A stretch of DNA of 64,000 bases from assembly GCF_014266025.1 (NCBI RefSeq), contig NZ_JACMYC010000001.1:62001-126000 (forward strand). Reading direction: 5' to 3'. The notes beneath the pieces are model-generated. The model saw only the letters and a list, made by a program, of their open reading frames with translations, had not been told where the DNA came from and did no database searches. The translations under genes and the position numbers were made by a program. Source of the DNA: Nocardioides deserti. GTDB taxonomy: Bacteria > Actinomycetota > Actinomycetes > Propionibacteriales > Nocardioidaceae. Below, in pieces: positions 16,232 through 23,963 of this stretch (position 1 is the first letter of the stretch; each line of letters starts with the position of its first letter).

Positions 16232-17281
16232 TCAGGCCGTCCGGGAGAGCTCCCCAGCGTCGACGCGGCCGACCGCGGACGGCAGCCGGCGCACCGCCTG
16301 GGCGAGCTCGCGCAGCTCGGCACCGAGCAGCGCCTGCGGGCCGTCGCACAGCGCGGTCTCGGGGTCGGGGTGGACGTCGACGATGATCCCGTCGGCGCCG
16401 ACCGCGATCGCGGCCCGCGACAGCGGCACGACCAGGTCCTTGCGGCCCGCGGCGTGCGAGGGGTCGACGATGACCGGCAGGTGGCTGGTGGCCTGCACGA
16501 CCGGCACCGCGGAGATGTCGAGCGTGTTGCGGGTGGCCGGCTCGAAGGTGCGGATGCCGCGCTCGCACAGCACGACGTCGAGGTTGCCGCGCTGGGCGAT
16601 GTACTCCGCCGCCATCAGCCACTCCTCGATCGTCGCGGTCATCCCGCGCTTGAGGAGGACCGGCTTGCCGGCCTCGCCGACGGCCTGGAGGAGCCCGAAG
16701 TTGGCCATGTTGCGAGTGCCGACCTGGAGCATGTCGGCGTGCTCGGCGACGACCTCGACGTCGCGGGCGTCGACGACCTCGGTGACGACCGGCAGCCCGG
16801 TCGCCCGGCCGGCGTCGGCGAGGATCTCCAGGCCGCGGACGCCGAGGCCCTGGAAGGCGTACGGCGAGGTGCGCGGCTTGTAAGCCCCTCCCCGCAGGAT
16901 CGTGGCGCCGGCGCCCTTGGCCATCTGCGCGGCGGCGAGCGTCTGCTCCGGCGTCTCGACGGCGCAGGGGCCGGCCATGAACGTGAACGAGTCCGGCCCG
17001 ATCGGCACCTGGCGGCCGGCCGCCCCCACCCAGACCGTGCTGCGGTCGGGGTGGTGCTGGCGGCTGACCAGCTTGTAGGGGTCGGAGATCCGGTGCACGT
17101 CCGCGACGCCGCGCAGCGTGCGCAGGTTGAGGTGGTGGAAGGACTCGATGTCACCGACCAGGCCGATGATGGTGCGCACGACGCCCTTGCTGACGAAGGC
17201 CTCGCCTCCGACGCCCTCCACTCGGGCGACGACGGCGGCGACGTCCTCGTCGGTGGCTTCCGGGGACATGACGACGACCAT
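16232..17281 (-). CDS. aroF: Class I 3-deoxy-7-phosphoheptulonate (DAHP) synthase
   Basis: Same reaction as the class II enzyme nearby, but of the KDO8P-synthase-like type I-beta. The 349 residues comprise an N-terminal ferredoxin-like regulatory domain (about 1-75, MVVVMSPEATDEDVAAVV) and the barrel from about residue 95. The barrel shows FMAGPCAVET, ILRGGAYKPRTSPYAFQG, LLKRGM, LCERGIRTF, the metal-site VDPSHAAGRK and a late VDVHPDP. The ATG at 17281 has AGAGGAA 6 bp upstream on its strand. The leader contains a short ORF with Tyr and Phe codons followed by a strong hairpin, so transcription attenuation by aromatic amino acids is likely. Confidence 0.95.
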   Translation of the reverse strand: MVVVMSPEATDEDVAAVVARVEGVGGEAFVSKGVVRTIIGLVGDIESFHHLNLRTLRGVADVHRISDPYKLVSRQHHPDRSTVWVGAAGRQVPIGPDSFTFMAGPCAVETPEQTLAAAQMAKGAGATILRGGAYKPRTSPYAFQGLGVRGLEILADAGRATGLPVVTEVVDARDVEVVAEHADMLQVGTRNMANFGLLQAVGEAGKPVLLKRGMTATIEEWLMAAEYIAQRGNLDVVLCERGIRTFEPATRNTLDISAVPVVQATSHLPVIVDPSHAAGRKDLVVPLSRAAIAVGADGIIVDVHPDPETALCDGPQALLGAELRELAQAVRRLPSAVGRVDAGELSRTA

Positions 17282-17330
17282 GGGGTTCCTCTTTCTCGAG
17301 CGGCTCCCGACTACGGCCCCGAGAACGACG

Positions 17331-17359
17331 AACGCCCCACGGCCGGAGCCGGGGGCGTT
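17331..17359 (-). terminator. Candidate attenuator hairpin in the aroF leader
   Basis: AACGCCCC (17331-17338) pairs exactly with GGGGCGTT (17352-17359), and the inner CGGC/GCCG (17340-17343 and 17348-17351) extends the stem to 12 bp with one bulged base and a 4-nt loop. On the gene strand it follows the leader ORF stop by 18 nt and is followed by CGTCGTT. It lies 50 bp before the aroF ATG. Confidence 0.6.
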
Positions 17360-17377
17360 GGATGGGGTGCGGCGTGC

Positions 17378-17440
17378 CTACGAGAGGACGGCCGGCCCGG
17401 GTGCTCCCGGCTGGCGTCCAAAGACATAGGTGCGCGTCAC
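17378..17440 (-). CDS. Putative aromatic leader peptide upstream of aroF
   Basis: A 20-codon ORF, GTG to TAG, coding for (M)TRTYVFGRQPGAPGPAVLS. Tyr and Phe codons lie two apart near the start, as expected where ribosome stalling senses aromatic amino acids. A TAGGTT -10-like hexamer (17448-17453) ends 7 bp before the GTG, so the mRNA could begin at the start codon (leaderless), a common mode in actinobacteria. A strong hairpin follows. That it acts in attenuation is inference. Confidence 0.5.
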   Translation of the reverse strand: MTRTYVFGRQPGAPGPAVLS

Positions 17441-17510
17441 GAGGAACAACCTAGCCCGCCGACCAGGACCGGACCGTCCCGTCCCGCCAGGTGGACTCCG
17501 ACGACCCGGC

Positions 17511-18401
17511 TCACACGACCAGGTGCTGGACCTCGCCCTCGACCTTCCGGCGGGGGAGCGCCTCGACGACCAGCATCGCGGCGAGCACCATCAGCCCGCC
17601 CGACACCATCCGCAGGGTCACCGACTCCCCGCCGAGGAGCACGGCGAAGAACGCCGCGAACACCGGCTCCATGCTCATGATGATCGCGGTGCGGGTGGGC
17701 GGCAGGTGGGCCTGCGCCCAGGTCTGCCCGATCAGCGCGAGCGCGCCGGCGACGAGCGCCATGTAGACCACCGACAGCCAGTCCGCGGGCGTCGGCGGCA
17801 GCACGATCCCGTCCGGTGCGGTCGCCACCAGGCAGATGACCGCGATGACCAGCAGCTGCACGATCGAGATGCCGAGCGCCTCGCGGGCGTTCGACCAGGC
17901 GCCGAGCCCGACGATGTGCAGCGCGTAGAGAACGGCGCTGACCAGCGTGATCGCCTCGCCGTAGCCGATGGCCACCCCGTCCAGTGTCAGGACGGCCAGC
18001 CCGCCCGTCGCCAGCGCGACCGCCGCCCAGGTGAGCGGCGTCGTCCGCGTGCGCAGCAGCAGGGCGGCGAGCACGGGGGTCAGCACGACGTACATGCCGG
18101 TGATGAACCCCGAGACCGACGCGGCCGTGTGGGCCAGGCCGGCGGTCTGGAGGATCTGCGCGACGCCGTACACCCCGCCCAGCACGACCGCCCGCCGCCG
18201 CGACGCCGCCGACAGCCGCAGCACCGCCCGCGGCGCGACGAGCAGCATGACCGCACCGGCGATGGCGAAGCGGACCGCCAGGAAGTCCAGCGTCGGGACC
18301 CGGTCGAGCAGGTCCTTGATGAGGAAGAACGTGCTGCCCCACGTCGCCGTCATCGCCAGCAGCGCGCCGGCGGCGAGGAGGGAGGTGCGCCGGTCGGTCA
18401 C
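17511..18401 (-). CDS. EamA/DMT-family transporter
   Basis: 296 residues with about ten transmembrane segments arranged as two EamA repeats. The first starts at GALLAMTATWGSTFFLIKDLL and includes LAVRFAIAGAVMLL; the second begins near IGYGEAITLVSAVLYALHIV. The family exports metabolites or amino acids; the substrate here is unknown. The GTG at 18401 is used, but the frame continues to a TTG at 18437 that would overlap the nfo stop by 4 bp (TTGA) and add 12 residues. Either way it is coupled to the endonuclease IV gene upstream. Confidence 0.88.
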   Translation of the reverse strand: MTDRRTSLLAAGALLAMTATWGSTFFLIKDLLDRVPTLDFLAVRFAIAGAVMLLVAPRAVLRLSAASRRRAVVLGGVYGVAQILQTAGLAHTAASVSGFITGMYVVLTPVLAALLLRTRTTPLTWAAVALATGGLAVLTLDGVAIGYGEAITLVSAVLYALHIVGLGAWSNAREALGISIVQLLVIAVICLVATAPDGIVLPPTPADWLSVVYMALVAGALALIGQTWAQAHLPPTRTAIIMSMEPVFAAFFAVLLGGESVTLRMVSGGLMVLAAMLVVEALPRRKVEGEVQHLVV

Positions 18402-18433
18402 CCCACCGTTCGAGCCGGCGCTCGTGTCAGCGC

Positions 18434-19336
18434 TCAAGCCAGCGCCTTGGCGCGGAGCTCCTGCAGCACCTGCACGTCCCCGCCGACCTCCCGCGAGCCG
18501 GGCGTCTCGGCGACGAACGGCACGCCCTCGGTCGCGGGGTGGGCGAACAGCTCGAGGAACGGCTCGATGCCGATGTGGCCGTTCCCGATGCTCTGGTGGC
18601 GGTCCTTGAACGCGCCGCGGACGTCCATCGAGTCGTTGGCGTGCACCAGCCGCAGCCGCCCGGGCCCGGCGACCTCGACGAGGTGGTCGAGCGTGGCGGC
18701 CGCGCCACCTGGCTCGTCCAGCGGCGCGCCGGCGGCGAAGACGTGGCAGGTGTCGAGGCAGATGCCGACGCGCGGGTGGTGGTCGAGCGCGTCGAGGTAC
18801 GCCGCCAGGTCGTCCACGCCGGCGCAGAGCGAGCGGCCCTGGCCGGCGGTCGGCTCGAGCAGCAGCCAGGGCGCGTCCTCGCCGGCCGCGTCGAGGGTCT
18901 CCAGCAGCGGCAGCAGGCCCTCGCGGACCTGGCGCAGCGCGGCGTCGTACCGCTCGCTGGTGTCGTCCGCGGCGACGTACGACCCGGTGTGCACGACGAC
19001 GCCCTCCGCCCCGATCTCGGCCGCGCGGCGCAGGTTGTGCGCGACGCTGGCGACCGAGCGCTCGTAGGTCAGCGGGGTGGGGGAGCCGAGGTTGACGAGG
19101 TACGGCGCGTGGACGAACACCCGCGTGCCGCGCTCGGCGGTGGCGGCCCGGAACGCCGCGTCCTCGGCCGGCTTCCCGGCGCTGAGCGCCCACCCGCGCG
19201 GGTTGCCGCAGAAGACCTGGAACGCCTCGCAGCCGAGCTCGTCCGCCGAGGCGAGGGCCCCGGACACGAGACCCTTGCCGACCGTGACGTGGGTGCCGAC
19301 GGGGTTGCGGGCGGCGAGCTGGGCGGGGTCGAGCAC
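18434..19336 (-). CDS. nfo: Deoxyribonuclease IV (endonuclease IV, AP endonuclease)
   Basis: Cuts 5' of abasic sites in base-excision repair. The 300-residue protein has the family TIM barrel with metal ligands in VHAPYLVNLGSP, VVVHTGSY, LLEPTAGQG, ICLDTCHVFAAG and LVHANDSMDVRGAFKDRHQSIGNG (shown here as the His/Asp cluster near the C-terminus). GTG start at 19336, 17 bp after the PASTA-kinase stop on the same strand. Downstream the transporter gene follows with start/stop contact. No LexA box is seen nearby. Confidence 0.94.
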   Translation of the reverse strand: MLDPAQLAARNPVGTHVTVGKGLVSGALASADELGCEAFQVFCGNPRGWALSAGKPAEDAAFRAATAERGTRVFVHAPYLVNLGSPTPLTYERSVASVAHNLRRAAEIGAEGVVVHTGSYVAADDTSERYDAALRQVREGLLPLLETLDAAGEDAPWLLLEPTAGQGRSLCAGVDDLAAYLDALDHHPRVGICLDTCHVFAAGAPLDEPGGAAATLDHLVEVAGPGRLRLVHANDSMDVRGAFKDRHQSIGNGHIGIEPFLELFAHPATEGVPFVAETPGSREVGGDVQVLQELRAKALA

Positions 19337-19353
19337 CCGCGGAGATTACCCGC

Positions 19354-21471
19354 TCAGATGAGGGTCAGCGTGATCGTGGAGCCCTTCGGGACTCGCTCGC
19401 CGGAGCCGGGGCTCTGGGAGAAGACGTAGCCCAGCCCTAGGTAGCCGGCCGCCTCCCTCGTCTCGACGTCGAAGCCGAGCGCCTCGAGCTCCTCGCGCGC
19501 GGCGTCGACCCCGGACGCGCGGACGTTGGGGACCTCGACGAGCTCGGGTCCGAGGGAGACGACGAGCTCGATGGAGTCGCCCTTGAAGAGCGTCGCGCCG
19601 ACCGGGTCCTGGCTGATGACATCGCCCTCGGCGACGTCGTCGGAGTACTGCTCGTCGGTGACCTCGACCACCAGGCCCTGGGCCTCCATCCGCTGGCGCG
19701 CGGTGTCGGCGTCCTCGCCGGTCCAGTCCTTGACCTTGATCGGCTTGCGGCCCTTGGAGACCACGAGGTCGACCACCGAGCCGGGCCGCAGGGTCGTGCC
19801 GGGCTTCGGGTCGCTGGCCATGACGACGCCCTCGGGCACGTCCTCGGACCACCGCTGGGTCGACCCGCCGAACTCCAGCTTCAGCTCGGCGAGCGCGTCC
19901 TGCGCCTCGTCCTCGGTCATCCCGCGCAGCTTCGGGACGTCGTAGAGCTCCTCACCCTTGCTGATCGTCACCGTCACGGTGCCGCCGTCGAGCACGCGGT
20001 CGCCGGCGCTCGGGTCGGTCGACATCACCTCGCCGGCCGGCACGGTGCGGGAGAAGGCGCGGGGCCCGATCTCCGCCTCGAGCCCGGCGGCCTCGAGCCG
20101 CTCGACCGCGGCCTGGCGGTCCAGCCCGATGACGCCGGGGGTGGTCGTCCAGCGCGCGAACCCGAACCACCACGCGCCCGTCCCCAACCCCGCCGCCAGC
20201 AGCACGGCGAGGACGAGGGCGAGCAGGCCCTTGCGGGACCGGCGGGTACGCCGCGGCGCCGGCGCGACCGGGACCTGCACGGTCCGCGTGTGCTCGGTCG
20301 GCGGCGGCGCGGTCGGGGAGACCGGGGTGCCGGTGCTCGACGGGGCGAGCAGCGCGGCCATCTCCTCCTCGTCCCACGGGTCGGCGGCGGTGTCGGTGCG
20401 CCGGCTCCGCTCGTCCCGCTCGACGGCGGGCGGGACGTCGGTCGGGCGCAGCAGCTGGGTCAGCTCGCCGGTGTCGCCGCCGACCGCTTCGGGCGCGGGC
20501 GGGCGCGGCATCAGGTCGGCCACCAGGTCGGGGTCCTCGCGAACGCCGGTCACCACGGCGGTGCTCACGCGGCGCAGCTGGTGGAGGAGCACGCCGGCGT
20601 CAGCAGGCCGCTGGCCCCGGTCGCGGGCGGTCGCGCGGGCGACCAGCGCGTCGACGTACGCCGGCAGGCCGGGGACGAGGGTCGAGGGCAGCGGGACGTC
20701 CTCGTGCACGTGCTTGTAGGCCACCTGGATCGGCGACTCGCCCTCGTGCGGCTTGCGACCGGTGAGCAGCTCGAAGAGCAGCACGCCCGCGGCGTACACG
20801 TCCGCGCGGGCGTCGGCGCGGCCGTCGACCACCAGCTCCGGCGCGAGGTAGGAGACCGTGCCGATGAGCACGCCGCCGGTCGCAGTGTGCTGGGTGTCGG
20901 CACTGACGGCCTTGGCGAGGCCGAAGTCGGCGACCTTGACCTGACCCTCGTCGGAGATCAGGACGTTCTCGGGCTTGACGTCGCGGTGGATGAGCCCGGC
21001 GCGGTGGGCGGCCGCGAGCGCGGAGAGCACCGGCTCGAGCAGCGCCAGCGCGCGGGCCGGCGGCATCGGGCTCTCCTTGGCGATGACGTCGCGCATCGTG
21101 TGACCGGCGACCAGCTCCATCGCCAGGAACACCACGCCGTCGTCGTCGCCCTGGTCGTGGACCGCGACGACGTTCGGGTGCGAGAGGCGGGCGGCCGCAC
21201 GGGCCTCCCGGACGAACCGGGCCGCGAACTCCTCGTCGTCGCCCAGCCCGGGGTGCATCACCTTGATCGCGACGGTCCGGTCCAGCCGGATGTCGGTGGC
21301 CTCGTGCACGCTGGCCATGCCGCCGCGGGCGATCCGCGGACCGACGCGGTAGCGGCCGTCGAGGAGGCGCCCCTCGAGCCGCTGACCGTCCCAGCGAGGG
21401 GAGGGTGGACCGGAGGAGGGGTCGGTCGAGGACGCGTCCGCGCCCGACCGGGCATGACGATCTGGCGTCAC
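19354..21471 (-). CDS. pknL: PASTA-domain Ser/Thr protein kinase (PknL/PknB type)
   Basis: 705-residue membrane kinase. The kinase domain (about 41-305) has ARGGMASV in the P-loop, the invariant Lys70 in VAIKV, HRDVKPEN (162-169), DFG (182-184) and an APE-equivalent YLAPE. An acidic/Pro juxtamembrane region follows, with one transmembrane helix (about 414-437) and four extracellular PASTA repeats (about 443-705) that should bind muropeptide or lipid II. The divergent neighbour is an Rv2175c homologue, which in M. tuberculosis lies next to PknL and is its substrate. That supports PknL rather than PknB, although mycobacterial PknL lacks PASTA domains. Confidence 0.92.
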   Translation of the reverse strand: MTPDRHARSGADASSTDPSSGPPSPRWDGQRLEGRLLDGRYRVGPRIARGGMASVHEATDIRLDRTVAIKVMHPGLGDDEEFAARFVREARAAARLSHPNVVAVHDQGDDDGVVFLAMELVAGHTMRDVIAKESPMPPARALALLEPVLSALAAAHRAGLIHRDVKPENVLISDEGQVKVADFGLAKAVSADTQHTATGGVLIGTVSYLAPELVVDGRADARADVYAAGVLLFELLTGRKPHEGESPIQVAYKHVHEDVPLPSTLVPGLPAYVDALVARATARDRGQRPADAGVLLHQLRRVSTAVVTGVREDPDLVADLMPRPPAPEAVGGDTGELTQLLRPTDVPPAVERDERSRRTDTAADPWDEEEMAALLAPSSTGTPVSPTAPPPTEHTRTVQVPVAPAPRRTRRSRKGLLALVLAVLLAAGLGTGAWWFGFARWTTTPGVIGLDRQAAVERLEAAGLEAEIGPRAFSRTVPAGEVMSTDPSAGDRVLDGGTVTVTISKGEELYDVPKLRGMTEDEAQDALAELKLEFGGSTQRWSEDVPEGVVMASDPKPGTTLRPGSVVDLVVSKGRKPIKVKDWTGEDADTARQRMEAQGLVVEVTDEQYSDDVAEGDVISQDPVGATLFKGDSIELVVSLGPELVEVPNVRASGVDAAREELEALGFDVETREAAGYLGLGYVFSQSPGSGERVPKGSTITLTLI

Positions 21472-21602
21472 GGCGACCCTCCTGCATGCCGAAGGGGGAA
21501 GTCTCCGGCGGGGACATCGTACGAAAGCAGGCCCTTCCCGGCGGGCTGAGCCCGGCGCCCGGCGTGGCGCGGACCCACCGGCACGGATGGGAGGATGGGC
21601 CC

Positions 21603-21977
21603 ATGACCGACGACATCCCGCTCGCCGACCACGACCTCGCGGCCCTGGTGCCCGAGTGGATCGACTGGGCCGAGGCCGCCCGCCGGCTCGACGTCACCGT
21701 CGCCAAGGTCCGCACGATGATCCGCGACCACGAGCTCGCCGCCGCCGTGCCCTCGCCGGGCGCGGGCCAGCAGGTGCCGGCCGACTTCATCCAGGACGGG
21801 TTCCCCGTCAAGGGCCTGCCCGGGCTGCTGACGGTGCTGCACGACGGCGGGTACGACGACCGCGAGTGCATCGCCTGGCTCTACCTCGACCAGGACCTGC
21901 CGGGTCGCCCGATCGACGCGCTGCGGGAGAACCGCGGCTCGGAGGTCAAGCGCCGCGCCCAGGCGATGGCGTTCTGA
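21603..21977 (+). CDS. Rv2175c-family DNA-binding protein
   Basis: 124 residues. An N-terminal winged-helix-like part (WIDWAEAARRLDVTVAKVRTMIRDHEL, about 20-45, cited by its ends) resembles the HTH of Rv2175c; the C-terminal half (FPVKGLPGLLTVLHDGGYDD) is the family's conserved unit. In M. tuberculosis the protein is phosphorylated by PknL near its N-terminus, which lowers DNA binding. The gene here is divergent from the PASTA kinase, as in mycobacteria. The ATG at 21603 follows GGGAGGATGGG. DNA targets unknown. Confidence 0.85.
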   Translation: MTDDIPLADHDLAALVPEWIDWAEAARRLDVTVAKVRTMIRDHELAAAVPSPGAGQQVPADFIQDGFPVKGLPGLLTVLHDGGYDDRECIAWLYLDQDLPGRPIDALRENRGSEVKRRAQAMAF

Positions 21978-21984
21978 CCGTCCC

Positions 21985-22386
21985 GTGCGACTGAGCCCGC
22001 GGCTCCGGGCGGTCGGCTCGCTGGTCGTCGTCGTCCTGCTGGTCGTCCTCGGCGCGCTGCTGGCCGGCGGCGGGGATCCGGCGCCCGACCGGTCCGGCTC
22101 CTCGGGCCTGCCGACGGTCGAGCTGGCCGCCCTGCCGCGCGAGGCGCAGGAGACGATCGATCGGATCCGGGACGGAGGCCCGTTCCCGGAGCCGGAGCAC
22201 GACGGCACCGTCTTCCACAACTACGAGGGCCTGCTGCCCGAGCAGGAGGACGGCTACTACCGCGAGTACACCGTCCCCACGCCCGGCCTCGACCACCGCG
22301 GGCCGCGGCGGATCGTCGCCGGCGAGCCGCGCGAGTGGTACTGGACCGACGACCACTACGCCTCCTTCGCCGAGGTGCTGCCGTGA
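21985..22386 (+). CDS. Exported guanyl-specific ribonuclease (RNase Sa/barnase family)
   Basis: 133 residues: a Sec-type signal or membrane anchor (about 10-28), a short Ser/Pro linker, and a microbial RNase domain (about 42-133) very like Streptomyces RNase Sa. Catalytic positions match: Glu94 in YYREYTVPTPG (Sa Glu54), Arg105 and Arg109 in RGPRRI (Arg65, Arg69), and His124 in TDDHYASF (His85). RNase Sa's disulphide Cys are absent. Its stop overlaps the barstar-like gene by GTGA, so the toxic enzyme and its inhibitor are made together. Likely role: secreted competition or nutrient RNase. Confidence 0.9.
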   Translation: MRLSPRLRAVGSLVVVVLLVVLGALLAGGGDPAPDRSGSSGLPTVELAALPREAQETIDRIRDGGPFPEPEHDGTVFHNYEGLLPEQEDGYYREYTVPTPGLDHRGPRRIVAGEPREWYWTDDHYASFAEVLP

Positions 22387-22808
22387 GCGCACCCGACGAC
22401 TTCCTGGCCGACCTGCTCGCCGGGCGCGTGCCGCCCGGCGTCCACCGCTGGGAGGTGGCGTACGCCGTCGCGGACGTCCGGGCGACCCTCGAGCGCGCCG
22501 GCTGGCGGCTGTTCCACCTCGACGGCCGGGCCCACCCGTCCCGCGCCGAGACGCTCGAGGCGCTCGGCGAGGCGCTCGCCCTCCCGTCCTGGTGGGGCCG
22601 CAACCTCGACGCGCTGGCCGACTGCCTGCGCGACCTCGCGGCCGAGCCCGGCACCGGCCGGACCGCCCTGCTCTGGGACGGCTGGGGCGTCCTCCACGAC
22701 CAGGACCCCCGCACGGTCGACGTCGTCCTGCGCCTGCTCGCCGGCGCCGGTCTCACCGTCCTCCTCCGCGGGCCGTCGTCCACAGGTCCGGACGCGACGG
22801 ATCGGTAG
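22383..22808 (+). CDS. Barstar-family ribonuclease inhibitor
   Basis: 141 residues. The barstar fold is shown by WRLFHLDGRAHPSRAETLEALGEAL (its start near residue 40), then LPSWWGRNLDALADCL, which corresponds to barstar's FGANLDALWDCL with the key inhibitory Asp in NLDAL, and a C-terminal strand. No signal peptide, so it stays in the cytosol, where it would neutralise RNase that fails to leave the cell. The GTG start overlaps the RNase stop. The gene ends 4 bp before the convergent polyprenyl synthase. Confidence 0.9.
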   Translation: MSAPDDFLADLLAGRVPPGVHRWEVAYAVADVRATLERAGWRLFHLDGRAHPSRAETLEALGEALALPSWWGRNLDALADCLRDLAAEPGTGRTALLWDGWGVLHDQDPRTVDVVLRLLAGAGLTVLLRGPSSTGPDATDR

Positions 22809-22812
22809 TCCG

Positions 22813-23889
22813 TCAGACGGTGCGCTGGGTGGCGGCGTCGGCGAGGGCGCGGAGGGCGTCGCGGGCGGCGGGGTCGACGGGGGCGCGGTCGAGGGCGGCG
22901 ACGGCGAGCTCGGAGAGCTGCTCGATGACCGCCTCGACCTGGGCGCGGGCGCCGGAGGAGTCGATGATCCCGCGCAGCTGCTCGACCGCCGCCTCGTCGA
23001 GCGGGGTGCCGAGCGAGCGGTCGAGGAGGGCCGCGTCGGCGTCGGGAGCGGCGTCGAGCGCGAGGGCGACGAGCACGGTGCGCTTGCCCTCGACCAGGTC
23101 GTCACCGGCGGGCTTGCCGGTCGTGGCGGGGTCGCCGAAGACGCCGAGCAGGTCGTCGCGCAGCTGGAACGCCTCGCCGAGCGGCAGGCCGAAGGTCGAC
23201 AGCGCGTCGAGCATCCCGTCGTCGGCCCCCGCGAGCGCGGCGCCGATGTGGAGCGGGCGCTCGATGGAGTACTTCGCGGACTTGTAGCGCAGCACGGTCA
23301 TCGCGGTCTCGACGTCGGCGCGGCCCCGCGCCTGGACGGACACGTCGAGGAACTGGCCGGCCACGACCTCGGAGCGGCACAGGTCGAAGACCTCGAGCGC
23401 GGGGGCGACCTGCGCCAGCGGCAGGCCGCAGCGCCGCAGCAGCTCGTCGGCCCAGCTCAGCAGCATGTCGCCGAGCAGGATGGCCGCGGCCGCGCCGTAC
23501 TGCTCCGGGTCGCCGGTCCAGCCCGACGCGCGGTGCTCGGACTCCAGCTGCCGGTGCGTGGCGGGGCGGCCGCGTCGGGTGTCGGAGGCGTCCATCAGGT
23601 CGTCGTGCACCAGCGCGCTCGCGTGCAGCAGCTCGAGCGCGGCGCAGGCGCGGACGAGGGCCTCCGCGTCGGCGGCGGAGGACGGAGCGGTGACCGCCAG
23701 GTGGCCCCACCAGCAGAACGATGCGCGGAACCGCTTCCCGCCCCGGACGGTGGTGCGGGCCTCGGTGATGAGCCGCTCCGCATCGGGACCGAGCGGCGCC
23801 AGGCGCGCCAGCTGCTGGTCGAGGAACGCGTCGAGCGCCCGCTGGACCCGGTCGCGGAAGTCGTCGCTGTCCCACCCGCTGGCCGTCAC
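22813..23889 (-). CDS. Polyprenyl (geranylgeranyl-type) diphosphate synthase
   Basis: Chain-elongating trans-prenyltransferase, 358 residues. The first Asp-rich motif is in LVHDDLMDASDTRRGRP (DDxxD), the second in FQLRDDLLGVFGD, and GGKRFRASFCWW near the N-terminus contains the IPP-binding Lys/Arg. It makes C15-C25 allylic diphosphates for menaquinone, carotenoids or carrier lipid. It sits where M. tuberculosis has idsA2, between the Rv2175c homologue and metF. A phytoene-desaturase-like gene two genes on hints at carotenoid synthesis, but no phytoene synthase is in the window. GTG start at 23889. Confidence 0.93.
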   Translation of the reverse strand: MTASGWDSDDFRDRVQRALDAFLDQQLARLAPLGPDAERLITEARTTVRGGKRFRASFCWWGHLAVTAPSSAADAEALVRACAALELLHASALVHDDLMDASDTRRGRPATHRQLESEHRASGWTGDPEQYGAAAAILLGDMLLSWADELLRRCGLPLAQVAPALEVFDLCRSEVVAGQFLDVSVQARGRADVETAMTVLRYKSAKYSIERPLHIGAALAGADDGMLDALSTFGLPLGEAFQLRDDLLGVFGDPATTGKPAGDDLVEGKRTVLVALALDAAPDADAALLDRSLGTPLDEAAVEQLRGIIDSSGARAQVEAVIEQLSELAVAALDRAPVDPAARDALRALADAATQRTV

Positions 23890-23963
23890 GCCGTCGAGAC
23901 TAGCCAGTGGCTGCTGCGTGGACGGATGCCGGTCCGCGGCGGCGCCGACCGTACGCTTCGGGC

